Program-made: the position numbers and the translations under genes | In this document: one piece after another, positions 24,110-35,819 of the stretch | How the letters are laid out: every line of letters starts with the position of its first letter | How positions within the stretch are numbered: the stretch's first letter is position 1 | The notes under the pieces: model-generated | The model's input: only the letters and a program-made list of their open reading frames with translations | Told to the model about the DNA's origin: nothing | The model's database searches: none | From: Climacium dendroides | Taxonomy: Eukaryota; Streptophyta; Bryopsida; Hypnales; Climaciaceae | NCBI GenBank assembly: GCA_950106755.1 | Contig: OX467083.1 | Location: 49,986,555-50,050,554, forward strand | Direction of reading: 5' to 3' | Length of the DNA: 64,000 bases

Positions 24110-24189
24110 TTGAAGATTCTAGCGCGTGAAGCAATAGTAGCACATCCGACATGGCAATGATTTCCAAATGGAAGAGTGAAAGTGAGAAA

Positions 24190-24450
24190 ATCTAAGTTGA
24201 CCGTCCGCCAATATACCCGTCCGCTCTCAGACCTAGAAGAGGCCTGGGACCGGACTTGTCCCGGATCACGCGGACGTGGCCCGAGCTGGCGGACAGGTGA
24301 ACAGAGCTACCCCGTCCGCCGCCAAAGCGGACGGGCCGACCGCGTCTGCCTAGCGGATGGGCAGACGAAGTTGCCCCGTCAACCGCTAAAGTGGACAGCC
24401 AGACGGCAGACAACCCAACTGCCCGCCCCGTCCGCCCCCTACTATTTTCA
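24190..24450. repeat. CpG-rich array, interior block 1 of the hAT-like element
   Basis: This contains many CCGTCCGC, GCGGACGG and GGACAG-type motifs in both orientations. It has the same composition as the terminal array but lies about 1 kb inside the element, between AT-rich segments. Confidence 0.55.
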
Positions 24451-24654
24451 GGCGTCCATATTTTTTTCATATTGGCATATTTCATAAGCCACAAGACATA
24501 GGATTCTTCTCAAGTTGCCTTAACTTACTGTTAAATTTTTTTGGTCAATTAAAGTTTCAACATCCTATGCTTTTGCCATTAACCCAAAAAATAAAAAATA
24601 GACAAGTTATAATCAGATTTTAAATAAGCATTTAGAGATCTTTGAAGTTTACGG

Positions 24655-25020
24655 TGAGGTGTCCTTGAGGTGACCTAAGACACACCTCAAGCACAATCCA
24701 ACTTTTTTGTACTTTTTTTAGTAATTGGTCTAGAATGAAGAAATGAAATTTAGAATTTGGTGAGTTGTGCTTGAGGTGACCTCAAGCACACCTCAAGCAC
24801 ACCTCAAGCACAATCCAACTTTTTTGTAATTTTTTTAGTAATTGGTTTACAATGAAGAAATGAAATTTAGAATTTGGTGAGTTGTGCTTGAGTTGTGCTT
24901 GAGGTGTGCTTGAGGTGACCTAAGACACACCTCAAGCACAATCCAATTTTTTGTACTTTTTTTAGTAATTGGTCTAAAATGAAGAAATGAAATTTAGAAT
25001 TTGGTGAGTCATACTATTTA
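24655..25020. repeat. Tandem triplication with CCTCAAGCAC inverted motifs
   Basis: Three diverged units of about 117-128 bp each carry CACCTCAAGCACAATCCAA, then a T-run, TTTTAGTAATTGGT, and GAAGAAATGAAATTTAGAAT. The CAATCC landmark falls at 24694, 24811 and 24939. At unit junctions, GTGCTTGAGGT and ACCTCAAGCAC pair as inverted repeats and are themselves locally amplified. It lies inside the hAT-like element. Confidence 0.85.
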
Positions 25021-26469
25021 GGTATAAGATCCTACAAATAGATGTGCAAAAAAAACATATTTTTAAATTTTTTTAGTCTTTTCTATAGAAATGTGTTCAA
25101 CGGTGTTCGGGAATTTGGCTATATGAGATTAAAGGGTACTTGTCCTAAAAAACTATGAATATGAATTTCAAATGCCCACAAATTGTGCTTGCAACATTTA
25201 TGCCATTATGTCAATTTCACTCCCTCATAAAGTGTAGCAATATGATTTTTTCAATGTATTTGGTAAACTTTCGATGTAATACCCACAAAATGTAAATCAT
25301 ATTAACACTATATTAACACTTGAAAATTGAAACAAATGGGAACCCATTGTTTTGTTTTGTTTTTTAACAAACCATTCCATTAAATTGGGAACCCATAGCA
25401 TTACAAACCATGTTGGATGTTTCTTGCAAAGAATTAGATCAAACTTTATATATTCTAAGCCGTCACTCATGTTCTTCATAATTTCATAATTTGGCTCATA
25501 CAATTTATTTTTCACTCATTTTATGATTGAATATTTCCCGTCCTCCAATCCACCCCATTGCAAGGCAAAGTTCGGTGGTTTAGGGGTCTCACGGAGTCAC
25601 CATCCTCATTAGGCTCATTAGTGTGCATAAATTCTAGGTTACAACTATGAACCGTTTACATTGTCCTACAATTTGTAATTTAATAGTATGAAAACAAATT
25701 AAAAGAGTGAAGCAATGAGAGTCTTTGTTTACACTTTGAACTCAATGTTTCATTATAGAAAATTCATTAATTCAAAGCCCTTCATTCAAAGATTGAGAAC
25801 TTCAAAGCCCTTAGTCAATAAAAATGAAATCAAAGTAAAGAAGGTTCAAAGTTAGAAAGATTATTAAATATAGTAGAGAAACATGCGAAAAATGGACACA
25901 AGAATGCAATTCACTTTATATGCAAATATGTTGCAGTCTATCAAAGTGAAAGGCATACCGAGATTCTTGCACACATTGTCATCCTCATATTATTGAAGAT
26001 GTCAAAGATTGTTCAAATTTAACAATTATTAAAAAACAAATAAAGGCTACAATGAATGATTTAGGGACTTTCTAATTTAAAGAAAAACAAGGTTACACTT
26101 GGAACTTATGGAAGCAACATACTTATAAGTTGTAAAAGTAAAAATGTATCCAACAAAGAGAACCCTTTACAATTTTTTTTTTTTTTTTTTTTGTTGAAGA
26201 AATGGTGAACCTTACAAGGGTTTAGGAGGTTCGATTCAAAGGCCCCACGGGCCATGTTCTAGGGTTTGGGTGGAATTCATAAAAGGTTTGAATTTAGGGT
26301 TGGAGCTTGTAAAATTAAGAATTCTCTTGTGAACTTTGGCAAACATTGATGTTTGGAGACTTCAGTGTAGATAGTACTTTAATACAATTGGACCACTTCT
26401 AGGACTTGATGAATTCAGTTCATATAGTAATGAAACAATTATTAACAATTAGGAATCCTAAGAGTAGGA

Positions 26470-26770
26470 TTCCTAATGTCGTCCACCCGCCCATCCGTCG
26501 TCCGCTCGCCCGTCCGTCGTCCACTGTTCGTCCACCGCGCGGTCGGAGCGTCCATTCGCGAGCTTCGTCCACTACAGTCATCCGCAGTTCGTCGAGGTCG
26601 TGTGATTGGACGCACCGAGGCATATTGGCTGTCCGATTTGGCGGTCGGCCTGTCCGCCCATCGGATTCGGACAGTGACATTCGAATCGGCGGACAGTATA
26701 AACAGGGGCGTAGACGGCCCATTCCGCACAGTTGTTTCCCTTGCGGAGTGGGCTGATCCAACGCCAATTG
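26470..26770. repeat. CpG-rich array, interior block 2 of the hAT-like element
   Basis: Dense GTCCGTCGTCC, GCCCGTCCG and GGCGGACAG motifs fill this stretch. It is preceded at about 26450-26480 by a short palindrome (AGGAATCCTA...TAGGATTCCT). ORFs over 100 codons occur on both strands in overlapping frames, which is expected for stop-poor GC-rich repeats; none looks like a protein. Confidence 0.55.
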
Positions 26771-27599
26771 GTATCTGTGAGCCCCTTCCGACTTGGAGTG
26801 TGAAATTTAAGGAAGTTGAGAAGAAGCCTTGGGTTTATTTTTTTTATTATTAGGCATTGAAATGCCCAATTCCTCCAAAACAAGAAGACCTACATGAACT
26901 CTATTGAATGAAAAGGGGAAAAAATCACTCTAAAAATGCTGGACAAAAATAAGGCTCTACATATTTTTGCCAAAATGCTTCCAAAACCTCATTTCATTTC
27001 TCATATAGTCATATAGAGCCAAAATATACAAAATTTGCATACATAAATTATCTATTCCAAATTGCATACATTAAGTTTGCCTCCTTTGATTCAAACCCCT
27101 AGAATGAAGCCTGAGAGTAGACTCTAGACCTTCATTTACCTCCTATTTTCCTAAGTGGTTTTGGGTGTCTTATAATACATATGTGCAATGACAATCGCAG
27201 TATACAAAACTTTGCATGTAAATGACTTACATTTCAATTTTTTTTTTTAATATTTTGTTGGAATGTTTAATGAAGTCTTCTATTGAGATACATACTTCTT
27301 GGTTGCATTCGACATGTATGTAATTTTGTAGTAATATATGTATTTTTGTAGAACTAAAGAGTTGAGTATGTTTGGTGGCTTCTCATTTCTACAACGAGCA
27401 TTACACCATTTTTTTAAAATCATGAGGAAATCAACGGGTGTTCCACCTTCAATTTTGTAGTTTACGTATTTGGTCAATACTTCATGTAATTTGGAGAATA
27501 CATGGCACATAGGAATTGCACTTGAAAACACTTAGGGATTTAAAAAGGCCACATAACCATTTGTCGGAGAACCCAAAAAAAAAACCTGCTTGAAAATCT

Positions 27600-28236
27600 T
27601 TAATCGTCCCAATTGCGCTGGATGTGGCGGATGGCCTGGCCCGTCCACTTCATTGGACGGTTGAGATGAAGCAGGCGATCTAAAAACAGCCCCCTCTGGA
27701 CCATCCGATCACGCGTACGGCTGTCCGTCTGCCCGATCAGACGGGCCAGAGGGGGCGGATAGCCCCCCCGTCCGCTTGATCGGACGGCCTCTGTCCGACC
27801 GGGCGGACCGGACAATTCTATCCAAAATATAGATGAATACTAAAAAAATTAGTAACATTATTTTCTCGTATATTGCCACTTCAGCAATTCTCCAAAAACT
27901 GAAAAAAAAAAAAAATGGTTTGGTCCCTACACCGCCGTTTACCCCATTTTCCGCTCAATCAGACGACCCCACACCGACCCGCCTTCCCGTCCGCCCTCCC
28001 ATCCGCTCCTTTTGCCCCGTTTAACTCGTCCGCCCCGTCCGCCCCGTTCGCCCCGTCTGCCTTTCCGTCCGCCCTCCCGTCCGCTCCTTTCGCCCCATCT
28101 GCCCCGTCCGCCTTCCCATCCGCCCTGTCCGCCTTCCCATCCGCCCGTCCTATGTCGGCGGACGTTTGGGAACCGGCGGACGCGGACGCTGAACGTCCAT
28201 CCGAACGTCCAATCGTCTAGACGTCCATGTAACCCT
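27600..28236. repeat. CpG-rich arrays, interior block 3 and right sub-terminal array
   Basis: Two adjacent GC-rich blocks (about 27,610-27,820 and 27,950-28,236) are made of CCGTCCGCC, GGACGG and CGGACG motifs, separated by a short AT-rich spacer. The right block has a CCGTCCGCC pyrimidine run that encodes Pro/Arg/Ala-rich peptides in overlapping frames. It ends at the hAT-like terminus CCCTG, next to the TSD. Confidence 0.6.
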
Positions 28237-28297
28237 GATCCAAGAGCACATAAATTAGAAATTTGGTCCTAAAATCTAACCCTAAAATCCGGCCTAC

Positions 28298-28406
28298 GGG
28301 GTTTACATTAACTGGGGCCAGGTGGAAAAACTTAATTCAGATTGAAGGCTGAATTGAAGACAAATCCGGTCGGCTTTCTATCTGGCCTTAGGCATAGTAT
28401 AACCCA
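28298..28406. repeat. Small GC-richer inverted-repeat segment
   Basis: The left part GGGTTTACATTAACTGGGGC and the reverse complement of the right part GGGTTATACTATGCCTAAGG are similar, both followed by a GGCCAG(A/G)T-GAAA-like stretch. It could be a MITE of about 106 bp, or the right end of the element that starts at 21,575. No duplication was fixed. Confidence 0.35.
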
Positions 28407-28408
28407 CC

Positions 28409-29660
28409 TTAATATATTATAAGATAATATTTGCAATTAGACTACTTGGGCTTCAGCTTCTTCACATAAATGTTCATAATATTGTATGAGGTGACAAGCA
28501 TTTTCTATAGAAGTGCCTTTCACCATTGCTCTTAAATCTTCTACTATCTATTCAACATATCAAACTAAAGTTTTAAAACATACGAGAGAACATACAAAAC
28601 AATTGTGGTGTTCATAGGATATATGGAAAGTCTACAAATGGGAGCTATAAAACAATTAAAGTATACAAATTGAAAGGAATAGATGTTTATGAAATGGAAC
28701 TTCCAATAGTTTGAACAAATAGAAAATTCGAACTCACTGAATACAAAGTTTTTAGACATTAAAGTTGCAATATTATTAGTTTGTACTAAAAAATAACATA
28801 ATACTAGTTAGCTCTTTCTTTATCTATATTTAATAGCATGCTTGAATTAATGCATAATTTGAAATTTTAACTTTGAATTCCAGTACAATTCATTTTGTAT
28901 CATGTCAAATTAATTATATAAGTCTGATTGACTTCATGAAAACTTACATTTTCATTGAAAATGCTTAGATGTGTTTATGATATTACAAAAAGTTATTGTC
29001 ACCAGGAACTCACGTTCTATACTTTGTCAATTAGCTCAAATGACTAATTTATCATAAGGAAAACTATCCCCTGAAAACAACCAAATCAAATATTGTTCAA
29101 GTATTATCCGGTAATCTAATATGCAACACAATAGGGCGATGTTGAGTTCAAATTCCAATAAATAATTCTCAAAACAAACAAAACATGGTAGAGCCTTTCA
29201 AATTATTGATATTGTTGAATATGTACCTCATCAAGAATCAAATGGTGTCCTTGTGAATGATTTATAAATATTTTCAAGAGAAAACCACCAAAATTCACTA
29301 CAATTGCAAATAAAAATTTGTATTTTGTAAAAAAGAAGTTTCAAAATACAAAAAATTCTTCTCATATAAATTTGATGCTTAAAATGTTTAAGCTCAGATG
29401 TCTCTTGGACCTAAAGTTTAATGTAGCTGCGATTGATACTTTTTTGTAAAACTTTTCCTTCCCTTTAGTTTGCAAAAAAAAAATCACATGAACATTAGAT
29501 AAATTATTGAAAATTAACTCTAAGCAAAGTACAAATCTAAGGACAGATTCTTTGAAGAATTAGTACCTTCTCAAGCTGTATCATTGAGTGAAAGATAAAT
29601 TGGTGCTATTGTGTTTGTAGAAAATTATGATTGTCAGAAACTACCATTCAAAATCTTAGC
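28409..29660. other. Gene-free AT-rich DNA
   Basis: There is no supported gene or bounded element. Only short ORFs without protein-like composition are present. Confidence 0.4.
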
Positions 29661-29689
29661 CGCCACTTTTCTAGGATTTTGAATCCCTA

Positions 29690-30270
29690 GCTATTGTTTT
29701 TTTAACTTTTCTTCTTTGCCCTTTGTTGTTTCTTGTTTGTTATTTCTTATTGCTTTCTTTTTCTTAAATGTTGCTTTTTGTTGCTTTTTAGTTCATGCTT
29801 TAACTTTTGTTTCTTATTATTCTTGAGTTCATGCTTCTTGTTTCTTCTTCTTGCATTTTAACTCTAATTTTATTTTTGTTGTTTTTTAGTTCATGCTTTT
29901 TGTTGCTTCTTAGTTATTATATTTTGTTTTCTTATGATACTTTTTAGTTCTCGCTTCTTGTTTTTTCTTATTGCATCTTAACTTTTGTTTCTTGTTGTTT
30001 CTTAGTTGTCTCTTAGTTGTTGTTTTTAGTTGTTGTTCCTTGTTATTTTTTATTGTCTCTTAGTTATTGTTTCTTGTTGCTTCTTGTTGTTTCTTATTGT
30101 GTCATAATTGTTTCTTTTTGTTATTTCTTGTTGCATTTTAACTCTTGTTTGTTGTTATATTTTAGCACTTGCCATTTTTTTCTTCTTGTTCCCTTCATCA
30201 CCATTGTTATTCTTTCTATTTTAAACTTGTGCTACATATTTTATGTTGTTGTAAGCTTTTGAAAATCAAG
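29690..30270 (+). repeat. Low-complexity TTGTTTCTTGTTG-type tract
   Basis: About 0.55 kb of T-rich, C-poor sequence is built from degenerate TTGTTGCTTCTTAGTT-like units. The 81-codon ORF at 30017-30262 is a Leu/Phe/Cys/Tyr-rich product of this repeat and should not be taken as a membrane protein. Confidence 0.75.
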
Positions 30271-31819
30271 CTTTGTTGTTCACTTAGTAAAAATTAAGCT
30301 CCCATTTCTTTAATTCTATATGTAGGCACCAAAAATTAAAATACAGTCATTAGAGGTTACTTGCAACCCAATAGAGTCATTTTCACATTATTGTAAGAAA
30401 AATAGGTCCTATAAAAAATGTTATATTTGTTTTTAATTATATGAAGTCTTTTATTCAACTGTTAAATCATCTTGATGTATGATTTCTACATATTATATCC
30501 TTTTCAGACATAAATGACCTTTTCATACATAAATTTTCTAAACATTGAGCTAGTAGTGAAACACACCTTTTTTTTAAATCTCACAAGAATCATATTGAAT
30601 AAATATTGCACTTGAAAAGACTTATCTTAGAGTGAAAAACAACTTGAAATCATGCCTTAAGGCCTTTAGGATTACTTAATTATTTGGCATCTATATGTTA
30701 ACCTTGCCCTAATACTATAATACAAGAATTTTTTGAATTTTTTCAAAATCTTATGAATGTACTAAGTAGAGTCTAAAGATTAGAAGATTTCAAAAGCTCC
30801 TAAAAATTTCTGAAAGATTTCAAAAAAATTATAGATTCCCTAAAATTTTGTTAATTTTGTCATTGTACAAAAATCAAGGATAAATAGGTAGCCATTTTGT
30901 TGACTCTTACATGAAGTTCAATTTTCATGAAGATTGGAAGCTTCAAGTACTTCACTAAAAGATGAAAAAACTTCAATCAACTATGATTGTACTTAGAAAA
31001 AAAATTGCCACTACTATAATTGGAATGAAAGTCTCAAAACACCTAATACTACAGCAATTAATATCTATAGTTCATTCATGGATTTTTTATTCCTAGCGTT
31101 TAGAATAAAATTACATGTTGATAGAGTATTTTTTTATATATGAAATTCAAGGGGTGTAAGAGTAGTCACTCTTTATTATAGATTAATAACCCCTAAGAGT
31201 ATTATTTTTATATTTTACACCTTGGTATGTTTTAGGATGTATTATAATGGTTTAGTTGCACTCCAAAAGTTCTATGTTTTTGCCTACATTTGACTATCAA
31301 CATAAGGTGTTTAACAATATATGAAAATGTCAACAAATAACTGGACCCAAAAGGTAGATTTTTGCAAATATTGTAGAGAAGATTGGTACATTTTTATAAA
31401 AACAAGTTAATGTTGTCATTGACATTGATGATTTATTTGACATAATTTAAGACATCATGATGTTTTTAGGATTGTTCGAAAAAATCATAGATTGCCACAT
31501 TAGCAAGTAAATTCATTTTTAATGTGAATAAGTTAGTGAAATTATTACAATTTAAGGTAAAAGGTTGACCAAATGTAAAAAATTTAAGGAAGGCAACCAC
31601 ATGGCATGCTTTACAAAAAAAAAAAAAAAATGAATGTACATCATGAATGAAAAAAAAGATCTTTATACAAGTGGGGTAGTAAGAAGTAAAACAATCCATA
31701 TGGGATGTATAACATAAGAATTCTATTTGATGTTAAATGTTTGAAGCAATGTCTACATGTTCTATAATTAAACTTTTATGTAAAAATTATCCCATATTGT
31801 TTATTTAGACAAAGACTGA

Positions 31820-31860
<41 letters not shown>

Positions 31861-34800
31861 CATCTTTTTCACCCTTCATTCAAACTAACTTTCAATGAAG
31901 AAATTTCTTCATACAATATGTATCAATTAATGTTTAAAAAAATATTTAAATGTTTAAGTTGACATTTCAAAAAATAATAATCAAATTTTAAAATGGCATG
32001 AAAGTGTGTTGATTAGGCAGCTATATCACCTTTGTTGGTTACTACGTCATTTTTTTCGCTGCCACATTAAGTGCCACGTCATAAATGGGCCAGATAGAAA
32101 AATTCCCATGTGGCTTTCTTTTTTTGCATGGTGTTTATGTGGCATCCACGTGCTGAACTGTGGGGAGCTTGGAAGACCACATTTTTTGTCATGTTAAAGG
32201 TAAAACAAGGCTTGTTTTTATAATTTTTGGCATGTTTTTGGCTCATCAATTATAACAAATTCTAAATGGCATCTATGTGGATCCCTTCCATATTAAATTG
32301 AATGCCAGAACCTGTTTTCGTAGATATAAAAGAAAACTTCATTTTCTTATAGTGGTATTTAAAAAGCTTCTTATATATTTCAACTTCTATTTAATTGAAA
32401 ATTGTGAAGGTACCTATTTGTAAATGTTTCAATTAATGAGTATGTAGTTGCAATACTAATGATGTGAATTGACTACAAATATATTTTTCAATTTGTATGT
32501 TAAGATTGATAACTAGTATTATACACAATTTTTGCATGCAACTAAATGATTACCTTAGCTCAAAGCACTTAGTTTATTTTTCTCTTAATATTAGCTTCTT
32601 CAACTTTATTAATTTTAATTTTAATTTTAGTTTCAATGCTTATAATTTTGAAAGATTTTGTATTAATAAAATTGACTTTAGTGTCACAATATTCAATATT
32701 ATATCCAAATTGAAAGGAGCTTTTGGTTTTATTACAAGTGAACTTAAAAATTTACATTGTTAAATTAAATCTCATTTGGGCTTCATGAGAAGACTTTTTA
32801 AGATGTTTTTATTGAATAGGTGTGAAAAAAATATGAATTGGTCCAAGAAAACACGTTTTTTATTTGTAAACTCTATTACTATTGATTCACAAAGCTTTTA
32901 ATTAACGAAAAGCCTCAACAAAGTTTAATGAGGTGGAATTAATATTTCTTAATTGTTTATTATGTTAGGTGGTTTATAAATTGCCTAGTTTCATTAAGTA
33001 TGTAGGCCATCTAACATGATATTCAATATAAATGTTATAAATCTCATTCAATATAAATATTATTGAGCTATAAATTAAGAATAAAAATAAAATTATAAAT
33101 AGTGAATATATATTTTTATAAAGCTCTAGTCACGGTCATGTTCAACTCAATTTCAAACTCATAACTATTATTCTAATGTAATGTAAAAAATTAATGAACT
33201 TTAAAAGTATGCTTTCATACTCTAATTTCTACTTGCTTGATTGGTATTGCTTATGCTTTAGCATGCTTTTTAGTTGTTTCTATTGTGTTTTAATATTGAT
33301 TTCTTGCCCCAATGATTTCTATTGCTAAATTGGCTTTTCTCTTACCAATGCTTAACAACCTTGATAATTATAAATACTTCTAGACATGAGTTTATGGGTT
33401 GGCTTGTAATGGTAGAAATTTAGATAACAAGATGCTTTCAGTCTTAGGTCTTTTATATTTTAATTTTGTCATAGTAATAGATTGATTCATTCAACATTAT
33501 TGTAATTGAAAACCACAATATGGAGTTTGCCACATGGGAAAAACATTTGATTTGATGAATTGATAAAGTTTATCATCATATTCCCTACAAGATTTTGATG
33601 TCCACGCTTCTTTAAATTTTTTGTTTTTTGCTCTCTCTTCCTTCTTTGCTTCTTTAGCAACCATGAATTGATCTTTTTCAATTTACTTTAACCTTTTGGT
33701 GAATTCTCTTTTGTTCTTTTTATTTTTTTAATAATGCTTCAACTATTTTCATTGTTATCACCTCCATAATTCAATGTATATATCACTTGTTAACATTGTT
33801 GATTTAAAATAGTCACACCTTAGTTCATTGTTTTTGACCTCTCTTTGTACTTTTCTTGAATGTTGTGGTAGTATGAGAAATTGATTAATGTTTGATGTGA
33901 GTATTGATATTGATTTTCTTTTATGAGAAGGAAATGATTCCTCATCCCCTTCTTTAGCATAGTAGTGCACTATTCTTTTTTAAATTGAAAATATATTCTC
34001 TTTTAGAATCTTATAAATTATCACTTCTTTTATTTATTGTATGAAAATCTCACTTCCTTTGTTTATTGTATGAAAATCTCACTTTCTTTTATTTTTGCAT
34101 TTATATTTATTGAATTTAATGAATTTAAAAGTCAAATTTTTATAACTTTAAATTCAAACTTAATGTTTTGAAAGGTGTAAGCTCTCTTAAATGCTAATGA
34201 TTAGCCCATGCACATGGTCGGGTTCTACCACGCCCTATGTCATCTACTTAGCCAAGTGACGGGGTGCTAGTAGTTGGCCCCGAAAAGTTAAGCGAATGGT
34301 GCAAGCATCTCCTGTTTCTCATGTACTAAACCCTATGCTACTCCATGTCAAATTAATTCGGGTGAGCCATGGAGTATTACAGGGTTTTGAATTTGGTTAC
34401 AGAGTTAAATTTACAATTCAAAAGTTAAATTTTTTTTGTGAATTCAAGGGTTTAAAAATTATTGCATGAATCACCTCTTCTCTTGAAAAATATAATGGGT
34501 TTTTGTTTTAGAGTATTAAAGATTGGAGTTAATGAAAATGACTAACCATGTCGTCTTTATTTTTTTGGCGTTTTTAGTTGTAAACTTGACATTTTTTTGT
34601 TGTAAATTAAACGTCGTCGTATACTACCCAATGTTTCAATTCAAATCAATGAGGCTCAACCGATACGACACTTGTTGTTAATTATTGTAATCATGGTTTA
34701 AAAGCAACGCTTTCTATATTGCATGTGGTGGGTTGTACCACACCAATACATCTACCATGACATTGTAAGACGATGTGTGGCACATATTTTTGCAAATGTT

Positions 34801-35690
34801 AAACATGAGGTATTGACAAACTTGTTGTATGAAATTTTTAGCCTTTGTGGCTTTAATTAATTTTTTAACATTGTTTTTAAACCTCATTGCAACTATTTTT
34901 ATAAGACCCCCTATTCTAGTTAAAAAAATAAGTGAAGCTAGTTTTATATTGATTAGCACATGGTGTAAGTTGTACTAGGATGCATAGTTTATATGGATGT
35001 GGTGCGTCTACTATATCCGTAAATCACAATGATTGTGTGTAGTACAAATTAGCAACCAAAAGAGAAGATGGTTTATGTTTTCATTCATTCATACCCCTCA
35101 TAGCAATCGCTTTTACAATATCTTAGAAGGTTTTAAAGATATTACAAGCTTGCATAACATAATGGTGCAATTAATAAAACTCATATCCCATTGACATGTT
35201 GACCAAGTAAACAATATACTTCTATGCCTTAAGATTTTTTTAAATGAAAAAAGTTCCATAGTATAGTCTTACAAGGGGTATGTGACAGAAACATTGTTTT
35301 GAAATAATTGTGCTAGACAACTTAGAGGTGTTCATAATATTAGGTAATTTGTTGTATCTTCACAACACAATTAAGTAACACAATTAAGTAAAAAACAAAT
35401 TTTAGTAAGGCTTGTTATCCATTTGAATGGAATGGATATCATGTCTTACCTTATTGATGATACAGCTTATCTTAGTAGATCATTGCCGTATTCTAAATTT
35501 ATACAGATTATAAATTTATATCAATTTATTATTATAATAAAATTTTATGATTTGAGAGAATTTTTTAAATTAATAACGCTTTAAAGTAACGTTTTATAAT
35601 TAACGAAGATGATATAAAAGACTTAACTTTGGATAAGTTTCATCAATTTGAGATAGTTTTTTTGATTCTATAGAATTTATATTTTGTTGT
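30271..35690. other. Gene-free AT-rich DNA with a TA microsatellite
   Basis: No convincing gene is seen. A (TA)n tract lies at 31,829-31,861. TTTTCTTATAGTG near 32.35 kb looks like one CACTA-type MITE end, but no left partner was found. A GC-richer patch at 34,200-34,370 has no recognisable content. Confidence 0.4.
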
Positions 35691-35703
35691 GAAGTTTGAC
35701 CAT

Positions 35704-35812
35704 AATACAAAAATAAAAATAAAACAGAGGTAAAAATTAAGAAAATTTTGTTATGAAATTTCTACAAATAGAGTAGTATTTTTACCTCTGTTTTATTTTT
35801 ATTTTTGTATTA
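35704..35812. repeat. Short hairpin (inverted repeat)
   Basis: The arms AATACAAAAATAAAAATAAA plus ACAGAGGTAAAAA (35704 onward) and their reverse complement (ending 35812) are nearly perfect over about 34 bp, with a loop of about 40 bp. It may be a tiny MITE; no target duplication was assigned. Confidence 0.65.
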
Positions 35813-35819
35813 CGATCAT

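Larger units (their letters stand above)
23149..28237. mobile_element. hAT-like transposon, 5.1 kb, 8-bp target duplication
   Basis: Perfect 8-bp direct repeats ATCCAAGA lie at 23141-23148 and 28238-28245. The element begins CAAGGTTGTCGTGGAC; its other end, reverse-complemented, begins CAGGGTTACATGGAC. These match at 11 of 16 positions, and the CA(A/G)GGTT start is typical of hAT superfamily ends. An 8-bp TSD is the hAT hallmark. Both sub-terminal regions, and three interior blocks, consist of CpG-rich arrays of GGACGG/CCGTCC-like motifs in otherwise AT-rich DNA. I could not find a BED zinc finger or the hAT dimerisation domain, so the copy appears non-autonomous or badly decayed. A 141-codon frame inside (23684-24109, minus) may be a remnant of its protein. 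Confidence 0.75.

Noticed and set aside
26420..26883. Several ORFs over 100 codons on both strands
   Set aside because: They overlap in many frames within the CpG-rich GGACGG arrays; stop codons are rare there because of composition. The translations are Arg/Pro/Gly-rich and lack domain features.
27915..28272. Pro/Ala/Ser/Phe-rich ORF that could suggest an extensin-like protein
   Set aside because: It is a direct translation of the CCGTCCGCC tandem motif at the hAT-like right end, with equally open sister frames.
30017..30262. Hydrophobic ORF resembling a membrane protein
   Set aside because: It is produced by a TTGTTTCTTGTTG low-complexity tract and has no start context or conserved motif.
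32340..32360. Right end of a further CACTA-type MITE (TTTTCTTATAGTG)
   Set aside because: No left partner with a matching TIR or duplication could be found between 31.9 and 32.3 kb; left as a note only.
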